Position numbers and translations under genes: made by a program. A stretch of 64,000 nt of DNA from Myotis daubentonii (lineage: Eukaryota > Chordata > Mammalia > Chiroptera > Vespertilionidae), in NCBI RefSeq assembly GCF_963259705.1, contig NC_081841.1, positions 92,723,059 through 92,787,058 of the forward strand, given 5' to 3'. Every line of letters begins with the position of its first letter. The first letter of the stretch is position 1. The notes below the pieces were generated by a model, which was not told the DNA's origin, made no database searches, and worked only from the letters and a program-made list of their open reading frames with translations. Below are positions 54,501 through 58,971 of the stretch, one piece after another.

Positions 54501-56642
54501 TCCTTAGCGCTGCTGAGGAGGCAGGAGAGGCTCCCACCACCACCGTTGTACTGGCAGCCATCAGCCTGGCTTGTGGCTGAGCAGAGCTCCTCCCAAGTGA
54601 GAGCGCCCTGACCACCAGAGGGCAGCTCCTGCATTGAGCGTCTGCCCCCTGGTGGTCAGTGTGTGTCATAGTGACCAGTCATTCCCAGTCTTTCTGCTGT
54701 TAGGGTCAGTTTGCATATTACCCTTTTACCATATAGGATAGAGGCCTGGTGCATGGGAGGGGCTGGCTGGTTTGCCCTGAAGGGTGTTCAGATCAGGGTG
54801 GGGGTCCCACTGGGGTGCCTGGCCAGTCTGGGTGAGGGGCTGAGGGCCATTTTCAGGCTGGCGGGTGACTGAAGCTCCCAACCTCTCCTTTTTTTCTTTT
54901 TGTTATTCTGGGATTTATTTACCCTCTATGGCTGTCACTGGAGCTGAGAGCCGGCTTTAGCTCTGAGGCTCAGCTCCAGCTTGAGGCCTAGGCTGCTGAA
55001 AGCAGGTATCTGGTTTGTTTGGCTTCTATAATTGAAACACTGTTGCAACTCCAGCTCGCCCCACTGGCTGAAAGCATGGGGTTTGTTTAGCGTCTATAAT
55101 TGCAACATTGTTTCTTAGAATGCAAACTCAGAGCCCAGCAGCTGCAGGCAGGGAACCTTGGCTTCCTCCTTCACTGGAGCAAGCAAGCCTCCTGTTCGCT
55201 TCAGCTGCCTGGCTGCCGGCCGCCATCTTGGTTGGCAGTTAATTTGCATATTGCCCTGATTAGACAATGGGAAGCATGTCAGAGGTACGGTTAATTACCA
55301 TTTTTGTCTATTATTAGATAGGATATGAATATTACTTGGCCATAAGCAATAATTCAATCTTACCATTTGTGACAGCATGGATGGACCTGGAGAATATTAT
55401 GGTAAGTGAAATAAGTCAGTCAGAGAAAGACAAATCCCATATGATTTCACTAAGATGTGGAATCTAAAGAACAAAATAAGTAAACAGGCAAAACAGTAAT
55501 AAACTTATAGATACAGGGAATAGAATGCTGGTTGCCAGAAGGAAGAGGATTTGCAAGACTAGGAGAAAAGGGTTAAAGGATTAAGTACAAATTGGTAGTT
55601 ACAAAATAGTCACAGGGATGTAAATTATAGCATAGGGGAAATAGCCAATAACACTGTAATAACTATGTATGTATGGTGCTAGGTGGGTACTGGAAATATC
55701 AGGGGACCACTTCGTACAGTATATGATTGTCTAACCACTATATTGTATACCTGAAACTAATCTATACTAATAAAGGGGTAATACGCTAATTAGACTGGAC
55801 ACCCTTCTGGACAAAGCCTCGGTGGTGGGGGCCAAGGCAGAGGTGGTTTAAGGCAATCAGGCCAGCAAGGGAGGGCAGATAGGGGCAATCAGGCTGTCAG
55901 GCAGAGAGGTTAGGGATGATCAGGCAGGCAGGCAGGCAGGGGAGCGGTTAGGAGCCAGCGGTCCGGGATTGCGAAAGGGATATCCGACTGCCAGCTTAGG
56001 CCCGATTTCTGTGAGATCGGGCCTAAACTGGCAGTCGGACATCCCCTGAGGGGTCCTGAATTGGAGGAGGTACAGGCTGGGCTGAGGGACCCACCCCTGT
56101 GCACGAATTTTGTGCACAGGGCCTCTAGTACAATGTAATGTAAATTAATGTAAACTAATTAAAAAATAAATTAAAAACAAGAAGTCTGCTCAGGCAGCCT
56201 GCTAGAACTTTCTATGCCCTGAACCCTTCCCCACCAATTTTCCACTCCTCCAATCCTCTTTTCCATCCTTGACTTTTCACTGCTCCCAAAGTTCATCCCC
56301 CCAAATTAAAGTGAGGTTCCTATGAAGCCCAACCTTGTACATCCTACCTGGGATGCCGCGTGTCTGGGATGGACCGGTTCAGGGGCAGCAGGTTACTGAG
56401 GTAAACATTGTAACCAAACTTCTGGAAGAGGTCCTGGGCCCTTTTCTGCTGGGCCTCAGAGAGATCCTCACCCCACTGCTTGAAAAGTGGTGAGTTTGGG
56501 AAGAGTTTCTCTCTGGGTCTGTGTTTCTTTGTCTCGCTTGCCTTGGCTTCCACTGCCTTTGGAACAGGTTGTTCATCTCTCACCCTCTTCAGTGTGTTGT
56601 CCACATTTTCTTGTTGCTTCATAGCCAATTTCATACTTTCTT
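15448..56642 (-). CDS. GALNT8: GALNT8 (polypeptide N-acetylgalactosaminyltransferase 8-like), exons 2-11 of the gene
   Basis: Ten coding exons on the minus strand join in frame: 56642-56348, 37439-37273, 28782-28599, 27851-27654, 27172-27058, 23918-23733, 20573-20436, 19878-19783, 18752-18585, 15588-15448. They sum to 1688 nt, about 562 codons plus stop. Every intron has AG/GT borders and matching phase. The product is a type II Golgi glycosyltransferase of the GT27 family, which transfers GalNAc from UDP-GalNAc to Ser/Thr of mucin-type proteins. Visible parts are the stem, the GT-A catalytic fold ([15 protein letters not shown] as the DxH metal site; CSRIAH as the third metal ligand) and a three-repeat ricin-type lectin domain. 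The usual WGGEN motif reads YGGENVE, as I recall for the GALNT8/9/18 branch, whose enzymatic activity is weak or unproven. Human GALNT8 is about 637 aa, so only the anchor exon (about 70 aa) is missing. Reading frames are open throughout, so the gene looks functional. Confidence 0.95.
16090..16260 (+). mobile_element. MIR SINE
   Basis: Core landmarks tttggcaaattacctaacct and tcaatttcctcatctataga are present. Confidence 0.8.
16261..17017. other. No gene recognised
   Basis: Pyrimidine-rich unique sequence. A poly-G run lies at 16913-16924. Confidence 0.5.
17018..17225 (+). mobile_element. MIR SINE
   Basis: ctatgcgaccttgggaatat, gtgcctggtacagaatac and actcaataaatcttggct match the MIR core and tail. 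Confidence 0.8.
17227..17865. mobile_element. Helitron with inverted 3' ends at both borders and an internal minisatellite
   Basis: The left border is ctagtggcccagtgcacgaa, a reversed Helitron 3' end. The right border is gtgcactgggcctctag, a forward 3' end. In between lie an inverted pair around 17325-17380 and about ten units of a roughly 32-bp repeat (ggcctgatcacccctaactg) at 17425-17735. No 5' terminus is visible. Confidence 0.8.
17866..18191 (+). mobile_element. HeliBat-type Helitron, abutting the previous one
   Basis: It starts tctataataataaaaacata, and bases after the terminal CTAG of its neighbour it is already element sequence. It ends cacaaatttcatgcatcagg then CTCTAG at 18191. The neighbour-to-start junction is head to tail. 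Confidence 0.85.
18192..18395 (-). mobile_element. MIR SINE
   Basis: ctatgtgccaggcactatgc, atctcatttaatcctcccaa and gatgaggaaactgagtctca are the reverse-complement MIR core. Confidence 0.85.
18585..18752 (-). CDS. GALNT8: GALNT8 exon 10: second (beta) lectin repeat
   Basis: The acceptor is gtcttttag at 18753 and the donor AAGCCG|GTGAGT at 18584. The exon is 168 nt, 56 codons. [20 protein letters not shown] is followed by [19 protein letters not shown] and [11 protein letters not shown]. The CLTD loop and the Cys pair are the lectin beta repeat. Confidence 0.93.
18753..19782. other. GALNT8 intron 9-10, nothing else recognised
   Basis: The 169-codon open frame at 19066-19575 (+) has no recognisable domain and is probably chance. 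Confidence 0.5.
19783..19878 (-). CDS. GALNT8: GALNT8 exon 9: first (alpha) lectin repeat
   Basis: The acceptor is ctccttcag at 19879-19881 and the donor CCACAG|GTATCT at 19782. The exon is 96 nt, 32 codons. It encodes [20 protein letters not shown], then [15 protein letters not shown] is the sugar-contact triad typical of the alpha repeat in GALNT ricin-type lectin domains. It aligns with the human segment around NVCLDQGP. Confidence 0.93.
20436..20573 (-). CDS. GALNT8: GALNT8 exon 8: end of catalytic domain and linker
   Basis: The acceptor is ttacttacag at 20574-20576 and the donor GGAAGA|GTACGT at 20435. The exon is 138 nt, exactly 46 codons. [20 protein letters not shown] is followed by [17 protein letters not shown], the conserved end of the catalytic unit, then the linker [10 protein letters not shown] 29-nt tandem duplication sits just upstream of the acceptor, at 20582-20639. 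Confidence 0.95.
20574..21264. other. GALNT8 intron, no gene
   Basis: It contains a 29-nt tandem duplication (acatgg-gtgtttctgtgtaa) at 20582-20639 next to the exon 8 acceptor. Otherwise unassigned. Confidence 0.5.
21265..21373 (+). mobile_element. MIR SINE, 5' part (split)
   Basis: tctcagccacttactacctt and cagtttcttcatctgtaaac are MIR core. The 3' part resumes at 23530-23610 after an inserted L1. Confidence 0.8.
21385..23529 (+). mobile_element. Old L1 with long 5' UTR joined to ORF2-end/3' UTR (internally deleted)
   Basis: It is flanked by the 11-bp duplication aaaacctaccc (21374-21384, 23530-23540). 21385-22870 is a diverged relative of the 5' UTR of the ORF1-only elements at 1824 and 33607; for example ggtcaatctcacccactgat and cacccatctcaggtgaccgg keep their order. 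Near 22880 it switches to the ORF2 C-terminus and 3' UTR (aataacccagcaattccact, tagccataaacaagaataaa). All frames are broken. Confidence 0.8.
23530..23615 (+). mobile_element. MIR SINE, 3' part (split)
   Basis: ttgtgataattaatgagtct continues the MIR interrupted at 21373. Confidence 0.7.
23733..23918 (-). CDS. GALNT8: GALNT8 exon 7: third metal ligand and helix
   Basis: The acceptor is ctcttgcag at 23919-23921 and the donor CTGCAG|GTTTGTC at 23732. The exon is 186 nt, exactly 62 codons. It starts [26 protein letters not shown] holds the His that completes the DxH metal site. HHKPYALDL and [20 protein letters not shown] follow. Confidence 0.95.
23919..24719. other. GALNT8 intron, no gene recognised
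   Basis: Unique-looking intronic sequence with no confident repeat match. Confidence 0.4.
24720..25335 (+). mobile_element. MLT1-like (MaLR) LTR, interrupted by SPIN
   Basis: ttgtgatcttcttctaacta, agagtatggcaaaggtatgt and caaggagctgaatgctgcca resemble the MaLR LTR consensus. A hAT element lies inside it at 24903-25095. Confidence 0.6.
24903..25095 (+). mobile_element. SPIN-like non-autonomous hAT
   Basis: The termini cagcagttctcaacctgtgg and ggttgagagccactg are hAT inverted repeats. The internal tgaaaatacatcctgcatat, cataacagtagcaaaattag and gttgggggtcaccataacat match SPIN as I recall it. It is internally deleted near the left end. No clean 8-bp duplication was seen. Confidence 0.85.
25336..27057. 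other. GALNT8 intron, old repeats, no gene
   Basis: The part near 26350-26600 looks like another MaLR LTR remnant (ccttgactttgggcttgacc). The rest is unassigned. Confidence 0.4.
27058..27172 (-). CDS. GALNT8: GALNT8 exon 6: YGGEN motif
   Basis: The acceptor is gttccacag at 27173-27175 and the donor CTGCGG|GTGGGTA at 27057. The exon is 115 nt, one base plus 38 codons. It encodes [20 protein letters not shown], then [17 protein letters not shown]. Most GALNTs have WGGEN here; Tyr replaces Trp. That substitution is shared with human GALNT8 from memory, so it is not a lesion in this copy. Confidence 0.95.
27654..27851 (-). CDS. GALNT8: GALNT8 exon 5: central catalytic domain
   Basis: The acceptor is tttttctag at 27852 and the donor GTGAA|GTAAGTC at 27653. 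The exon is 198 nt, one base plus 65 codons plus two bases. The product [20 protein letters not shown] continues to [19 protein letters not shown] and DVTAPV, the acceptor-site half of the GT27 catalytic unit. The first base completes the Trp codon begun in exon 4. Confidence 0.95.
27852..28598. other. GALNT8 intron 4-5, no gene
   Basis: It holds a short direct duplication of cattaagcaccttcttcatt (27928-27948 and 27963-27982). Confidence 0.5.
28599..28782 (-). CDS. GALNT8: GALNT8 exon 4: DxH metal-binding segment
   Basis: The acceptor is ttttggcag at 28783-28785 and the donor GGTG|GTAAGG at 28598. The exon is 184 nt, two bases plus 60 codons plus two bases. It encodes [19 protein letters not shown], the helix GLAQARNTG and the strand [17 protein letters not shown] is the DxH motif that binds manganese and UDP. 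The codon split across the exon 3/4 junction reads GAA (Glu), where I recall Gly in human. Confidence 0.95.
29088..29347 (+). mobile_element. VES SINE
   Basis: It has a tRNA-like head (agctagtttggctcagtgga) and the tail tccttgggtgaggatt. A near-perfect 17-bp duplication (aagaatga-taggacag) flanks it at 29071-29087 and 29348-29364. Confidence 0.92.
29775..29962 (-). mobile_element. MIR SINE
   Basis: ccactttacagatgaaaaaa and aagtaagtggcatacctgag are MIR reverse complement. Confidence 0.85.
30548..30770 (-). mobile_element. VES SINE
   Basis: tatttttattgatctcagag leads to ctgagcaaaaccggctagga, the reversed tRNA-like head. Confidence 0.92.
31260..31722 (+). mobile_element. L2 LINE 3' end
   Basis: cctccaggaagcctccctaa, tggcacatggtagaaactca and aataaatagttgttgatt are L2 3' landmarks; the first part is weaker. 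Confidence 0.75.
31945..32100 (-). mobile_element. MIR SINE
   Basis: ccatgttacagatgaggaaa and tcacagtcacatgaataata match the reversed MIR core. Confidence 0.75.
32101..32866. other. GALNT8 intron, no gene
   Basis: A MIR-like remnant lies near 32540-32640 (agaagaagctgagtcccaga). Otherwise unassigned. Confidence 0.4.
32867..33085 (+). mobile_element. VES SINE
   Basis: tagctggtttggctcagtgg to aatcaataaaaatatatttt. Confidence 0.92.
33420..33606 (+). mobile_element. MIR SINE, split by the ORF1-only L1
   Basis: cagttgtgttggccaagttc and the following core continue at 35783-35830 (aaggtgtttagaacagtgtt) across the L1 insertion. A reversed MIR piece follows to about 35910. Confidence 0.75.
33607..35782 (+). 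mobile_element. ORF1-only (half-L1/HAL1-like) element, copy 3, full length
   Basis: It starts gggagaaactaagatggcgg and ends with AATAAAAAATATATTT-type tail. The 17-bp duplication aaaatagttaacatatg flanks it (33590-33606, 35783-35799). It has the same 5' UTR, ORF1, short ORF2-end relic and G-rich 3' UTR as copy 2 and is nearly identical by eye. Relative to copy 2 it lacks about 168 bp of ORF1 near 34988, covering the RRM core. The YY1-like AAGATGGCGGC lies 9 bp from its start. Confidence 0.9.
34723..35415 (+). pseudogene. L1 ORF1 of copy 3, deleted and interrupted
   Basis: The reading opens at 34723, runs through the coiled coil ([20 protein letters not shown]), crosses the deletion junction near 34988 with a frame change, and stops at 35191-35193. 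The C-terminal part 35221-35415 is open ([20 protein letters not shown] to MLKGIL). The RRM core is missing. Confidence 0.85.
35941..36655 (+). mobile_element. HeliBat-type Helitron with internal minisatellite
   Basis: It starts tcctatataataaaaaggta. About 14 imperfect copies of a roughly 31-bp unit (gggagggcagttaggggtga, ccaggcctgca) fill 36060-36545. The end is degenerate: gtgcatgaatttcatgtaa, with no CTAG. Confidence 0.85.
36965..37150 (+). mobile_element. MIR SINE
   Basis: ggctcagctccaccactgac and tgtttcctcatctgtgtaat match the MIR core. Confidence 0.8.
37273..37439 (-). CDS. GALNT8: GALNT8 exon 3: UDP-binding part of the GT-A fold
   Basis: The acceptor is cttatag|G at 37440 and the donor AATG|GTGAGC at 37272. 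The exon is 167 nt, one base plus 55 codons plus one base. It carries the first beta strand ([16 protein letters not shown]), the helix [15 protein letters not shown] and the nucleotide-sugar segment [17 protein letters not shown] is a potential N-glycosylation sequon. The introns on either side are long: 18.9 kb upstream and 8.5 kb downstream. Confidence 0.95.
38075..38326 (+). mobile_element. VES SINE
   Basis: ctagcctgtttggctcagtg to ggatgaggattaacaaaaca. The flanking duplication is aaagaaac-ccatacc, about 15 bp with one mismatch. Confidence 0.92.
38474..38782 (+). mobile_element. HeliBat-type Helitron with short tandem repeats
   Basis: tctatatcacaaaaggcctg at the start; ctggatctcgcatgatttcg and CTCTAG at 38782. 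It contains four to five copies of a unit near 33 bp (gcagggcaggtctggggtcc). Confidence 0.8.
39076..39587 (+). mobile_element. Solo LTR (family unknown)
   Basis: It interrupts the old L1. It has a TATA-like ctataaaagatg near 39450 and aataaacgcc near 39540. Borders are approximate and no target duplication was fixed. Confidence 0.6.
39638..40073 (+). mobile_element. Solo LTR of a class II (ERVK/IAP-like) endogenous retrovirus
   Basis: It starts tgttgggagccatt and ends gcgggtcggggca, TG...CA. The 6-bp duplication atttta flanks it (39632-39637, 40074-40079), typical of class II ERVs. aataaagttgg near 39957 is the poly-A signal. No internal coding region remains. Confidence 0.9.
41143..41361 (+). 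mobile_element. VES SINE
   Basis: ccgaaaccggtttggctcag to aatcaataaaatatattt. This is the copy closest to the family consensus in the window. Confidence 0.93.
42310..43240 (+). mobile_element. Degraded LTR-like sequence
   Basis: It ends with caaatgtcttcagtttggct, caattaaacac, similar to the LTR tail at 61960-61990. A VES is inserted at 42782. Borders are uncertain. Confidence 0.45.
42782..43015 (+). mobile_element. VES SINE, diverged
   Basis: gcccagctagtgtgattcaa to aatcaataaaaaaatatttt. Confidence 0.85.
43900..44112 (+). mobile_element. VES SINE
   Basis: ccctaaccggtttggctcag to aaatcaataaaaaaaaa. Confidence 0.93.
44230..44388 (+). mobile_element. MIR SINE
   Basis: agctctgccactctctagct and tgttatctgtaaagtggtaa match MIR. 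Confidence 0.8.
44393..44526 (+). mobile_element. Short HeliBat-type Helitron
   Basis: tctatataataaagagctaa to the hairpin ttgcacgaatttcgtgcatc and cctcta. The next Helitron starts at the following base. Confidence 0.85.
44527..45191 (+). mobile_element. HeliBat-type Helitron with internal minisatellite
   Basis: It starts tcctacataataaggaggt. A unit near 31 bp (gggcagttaggggcaaccag) repeats about 11 times at 44640-45005. It ends gtgcacgaatttcatgcacc and CTCTAG. Confidence 0.87.
45193..45574 (+). mobile_element. HeliBat-type Helitron
   Basis: tctatataataaaagcctaa, the inverted pair ccaccagggggcagatgctc / cccctggtggtcagtg, hairpin gcacaaatttcatgcac and CTAG at 45574. It is the third of a head-to-tail trio. 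Confidence 0.9.
45575..46234. other. No gene recognised
   Basis: Intronic sequence, not assigned. Confidence 0.4.
46235..46458 (-). mobile_element. VES SINE
   Basis: tatttttattgatttcagag to gagccaaaccagctagggca. Confidence 0.92.
46459..47127. other. No gene recognised
   Basis: Intronic sequence with a T/C-rich stretch and short chance frames only. Confidence 0.4.
47128..47398. mobile_element. TcMar-type MITE
   Basis: The terminal inverted repeats cagtggggccttgacttatg and ...actcgtaagtcaaggcccca are nearly perfect. TA duplications flank it (47126-47127, 47399-47400). It is 271 bp with no coding. Confidence 0.9.
47633..48690 (+). mobile_element. Helitron with non-repeat cargo, 3' end not resolved
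   Basis: It starts tcctatataataaaaggcta in an A/T context typical for HeliBat. No hairpin/CTAG end is seen before about 48690. The GC-rich body at 47760-48350 keeps a 189-codon frame open (47778-48347) that matches nothing I know; its termini lie within Helitron-type sequence, so it may be cargo. A minus-strand AATAAA lies at about 48418-48423. Confidence 0.55.
48815..49025 (-). mobile_element. VES SINE
   Basis: ttactgattttttacagaga to gagccaaactagttagggca. Confidence 0.9.
49026..49206 (-). mobile_element. VES-like SINE, diverged
   Basis: tatatttttattgattttag to caacaccagcagggcaa. It directly abuts the previous SINE in the same orientation. Confidence 0.8.
50290..50551 (-). mobile_element. 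VES SINE
   Basis: ttaatcctcacctgaggata to ctgagccataccagccatgc. Confidence 0.88.
50552..50814. mobile_element. VES SINE fragments fused in inverted orientation
   Basis: 50552-50700 is a minus-strand 3' half (agagagaatgaagggaaggg to cgagcctgcaaccaaggt). 50700-50814 is a plus-strand 3' half (ggggcatgcagcaggcagtc to gaaatcaataaaaataaa). They meet head to head with no spacer. Confidence 0.8.
50883..51000 (+). mobile_element. Short 5'-truncated L1 3' end
   Basis: tgggtgaggcaggaactggg to caacaataaatattttttt is a young-type L1 3' UTR inserted in the older L1. Confidence 0.7.
52083..52504 (+). mobile_element. HeliBat-type Helitron
   Basis: It starts tctatctatataccaagtga. The GC-rich body has tandem ggcccccaat-type segments. 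It ends gtgcacaaattcgtgcacca and CTCTAG, followed by a (GT)n run at 52505-52523. Confidence 0.85.
52525..53172 (+). mobile_element. HeliBat-type Helitron, module A
   Basis: It starts tcctatctaataaaagagaa, carries gccaagatggcggctggcag (YY1-like) and ends gtgcaccaggcctcta, fused to the next start. It is the best-preserved of three A modules. Confidence 0.9.
53173..54267 (+). mobile_element. Helitron with long minisatellite, 3' end truncated in an (AT)n run
   Basis: It starts tcctatatagtaaaagggta, as module B does, but the body is replaced by about 18 copies of a 45-49 bp unit (ggccctgctctgtgtgtgac, gccccaaccccctga) at 53250-54110. A partial 3' end (ctgagggacccccc, gtgcacaaat) stops at an (AT)n run, 54250-54267. 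Confidence 0.87.
54268..54738 (-). mobile_element. HeliBat-type Helitron, module B
   Basis: It is a minus-strand copy. The terminus ctagaggcccggtgcacaaa is at the left, the start ggtaatatgc-type / tcctatatgg at the right. It is closely similar to 8627-9095 including the accaccagagggcagctcct inverted pair. Confidence 0.9.
54739..55323 (-). mobile_element. HeliBat-type Helitron, module A
   Basis: The left end is tagaggcctggtgcatggga; the right end cattattagatagga-type 5' start. It carries ccgccatcttggttggcagt, the reversed YY1-like segment. With 54268-54738 it forms the same A+B composite as 7883-9095. Confidence 0.9.
55761..56128 (+). mobile_element. HeliBat-type Helitron
   Basis: tctatactaataaaggggta to gtgcacgaattttgtgcaca and CTCTAG at 56128. 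Inverted pair ccgactgccagcttaggccc / cctaaactggcagtcggaca. Confidence 0.9.
56348..56642 (-). CDS. GALNT8: GALNT8 exon 2: stem region and start of catalytic domain
   Basis: The acceptor ends ttgcag at 56645-56643 and the donor is AG|GTAGGAT at 56347. The exon is 295 nt: two bases of a split codon, 97 codons, then two bases of an Arg codon. The luminal stem ([17 protein letters not shown]) has the heptad spacing of a short coiled coil. It is followed by [16 protein letters not shown] and by the conserved entry to the catalytic unit, [21 protein letters not shown]. It matches human GALNT8 closely and has no stop. The preceding exon was not found in the window. Confidence 0.95.
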
Positions 56643-57090
56643 CTGCAAATGAAGGGCAAGGGAGAAAACATTTCAGTGAATCCTTAGCTACCTGGGGGCA
56701 CTGCTTTGCATTCAAATTTCACCACAATGTCTTCCTCTCCAAATTCTGAAATTGACCAGCTCTTGTCTCAGAGGATGCGATATGTCAAGGAACTTGTCAG
56801 AGCCATGCCAACCTGTCCTGGCAAGGTGTGCACTGGAACACACCTCTCCTTTCAGCTCCATCAGAACTTGTCTATCCTGAGTCCCAAGCCTTCACAGTTC
56901 CTCCAGTAACTGTCATCTGAGAAATATATTGACCATAGAGAACCTTTTTCAGAATAAGGCCTGAGAACCACTTACATCAGAATCATCTGTTGGATTATTC
57001 TAAAATGCAGATCTACAGGCTTATCCCCAAATCAACTAAATCAGAATCTCAGGGTCAGACAGGGGTAGGGAAAGATGCCAGAATCAGCAC
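56643..57090. other. GALNT8 intron 1, start, nothing recognised
   Basis: Sequence upstream of exon 2 on the gene's strand. No exon 1 candidate found. Confidence 0.5.
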
Positions 57091-57388
57091 TTTTTTTTTT
57101 TTTTAATCCTCATCTGAGGACATTTTTTCATTGATTTTAGAAAGTGGAAGAGAGAAGGAAAGACAGAGAGAAATATCAATGTGAAACACGTCAATTTGTT
57201 GCTTTCTGCATGAGCCGTCAGAGCACTGAGGGCCTAGCAGAGGGCTGCTGACCTGGGCCCTCTGACCCAGGGCCCGGGTCAGAGAAGAGCTGCAGGCTCC
57301 AAGGTACGTGCCCTCAACCAAAATAGAACCTGGGACCCTTCCGTCTGCAGGCCGATGCTCTATCCACTGAGCCAAACTGGTTAGGGCC
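57091..57388 (-). mobile_element. VES SINE with about 65-bp internal insertion
   Basis: ttaatcctcatctgaggaca to gagccaaactggttaggg. Bases about 57221-57285 are not VES and include a palindromic gggccctctgacccagggcc. Part of that insertion recurs at 57756-57783. Confidence 0.88.
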
Positions 57389-57454
57389 AGAATCAGCACT
57401 TTCAACAAAATCAATGAGTAATTATTTTCTACAATAAAATGTGAGAAGCACTGC

Positions 57455-57630
57455 ACTACACTATCAGTGGCTACTCCTTCCTACCTGTGTGACCTTGGCC
57501 AGGGGCTTTCTCTTCTTGGTGCCATAGGTTTACCAAGTGCCTCAGAGCATTGCGGTGGTAACTGTGGGGCTTAATACCTGTGAAGTGCTTATGACAGAGC
57601 CCGGCACACAGTAAAGCGTGGCTATTTTCT
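57455..57630 (+). mobile_element. MIR SINE
   Basis: cctgtgtgaccttggccagg and acagagcccggcacacagta match MIR. Confidence 0.8.
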
Positions 57631-58748
57631 TTTCTCTGGTTTTTCTGTTTCTTCTATTTGGGGGTGGGGGAGAGGTGAGGAAGGATATTGAGAAGAGTGG
57701 AAAACTTTTCAAATTGTTATGCTAAGAAATGGGAGTGAGAATTTATTCGTAAAACAGAGCATTGAGGGCCTAGCAGAGGGCTGGCTGAGGCAGGGCCGTG
57801 AGTGTGAAGTGGCTCAGTTATGGGGATTTTTCCAGCAGTGCTCAGCACTTGGATGAAGGCACAGCAAAGACAGGCAATTGATTTCACACAATGTTGGGGG
57901 GTCCTTAGAAGAGTGCAATAGAACAAGTGTGCAACGGAGTTGTGGATTGCGGCAAAGCTGGAGAAAGGGTACTGTAACAGAGAACAACTGAGGGGATATG
58001 CTGCAGTCATGAAGCTGTGATCAGAAAGGACAGCTTGAATTTGTCATTTCACAGGTGAGCAGTTCTGGGTGATGACAAAGTCCAACATATACCATAGAAA
58101 TATGAGGTGGGATGGAGGTAATGGACTGCATAGATGGGAAGGCAGAGCTGTTGAATGGGTCATCCACAGGACATTGCAGTGGCCCAGAGTGATAGCAGGA
58201 TTTGGGGCAGAGCCAAAGACTGAACCAGGATCCATTGCAAAATCTGTAATGAGTGAGGAAACCTGACAGGGAGGTCAACAGAGGAAATGCTAGAGGGCAG
58301 CCAGGTTTACATAATAAGGTAAAGAGCTATCACCATAGCTGTCTGACTCTCCTTTCTGAGATCGAACCAAACCTAGAGCCCATTAATTGTTCCCAAGTCC
58401 AACACTGACAATGACACTCCTCAGCATCAAATCCCAAAGTGGTCACCGAGATACTCCACCATGGGGACCCTCTTAGCTCCCACTAATCTTCCCTCAAACC
58501 TGTACTACATTCCTACCAGACTGATAGGGTCACCTCTAGCCCATGTAGTATATCTTCTTGCAAGTTGAAAGAATCACCCCCCCCTCCCTTTTATTTTTTT
58601 TGATAGTTGCAGCTCAGGTATTACCAGCTCGGCCAGGACACATCTCACTGTGTAAACTGCCTCTGGGCAGATGCAGCCCCAAGCACAGCACATGGCTTTG
58701 TGAGCAGAACAGGGGCTGGATTTCAGCTGCATATACAGCCCCTTAAAG
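57631..58748. other. GALNT8 intron, no gene recognised
   Basis: A minus-strand AATAAA at 57738-57743 follows a segment shared with the SINE insertion at 57221. No coding region was identified. Confidence 0.4.
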
Positions 58749-58971
58749 CAGTGGTTCTCAACCTTCCTAATGCCTCAGCCCTTTAATACAGTTCCTCATG
58801 TTGTGGTGACCCCCAATTTCATTGTTACAAATTGAACATAATTAAAGCATAGTGATTAATCACAAAAACAATATGTAATTATATATGTGTTTTCTGATGG
58901 TCTTAGGCGACCCCTGTGAAAGGGTCGTTCGACCCCCAAAGGGGTCGCGACCCACAGGTTGAGAACCGCTG
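58749..58971 (-). mobile_element. SPIN-like non-autonomous hAT with target duplication
   Basis: The termini cagtggttctcaaccttcct and gttgagaaccgctg are inverted repeats. Internal ggtcgcgacccacaggttga, gaccccc-aaaggggtcg and aattatatatgtgttttctg match SPIN. The 8-bp duplication ccttaaag flanks it (58741-58748, 58972-58979). Confidence 0.93.

Larger units (their letters stand above)
49207..56180 (+). mobile_element. Old L1 (ORF2 and 3' end), opened by SINEs and six Helitrons
   Basis: Collinear L1 segments lie at 49207-50289, 50815-50882, 51001-52082, 55324-55760 and 56129-56180. Landmarks are gggagaacatattcaccaat, gggttaatatccaaaattta, aatggtgctgggagaattgg and aatattacttggccataagc. Coding remnants such as [19 protein letters not shown] are broken by stops. 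Confidence 0.82.
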
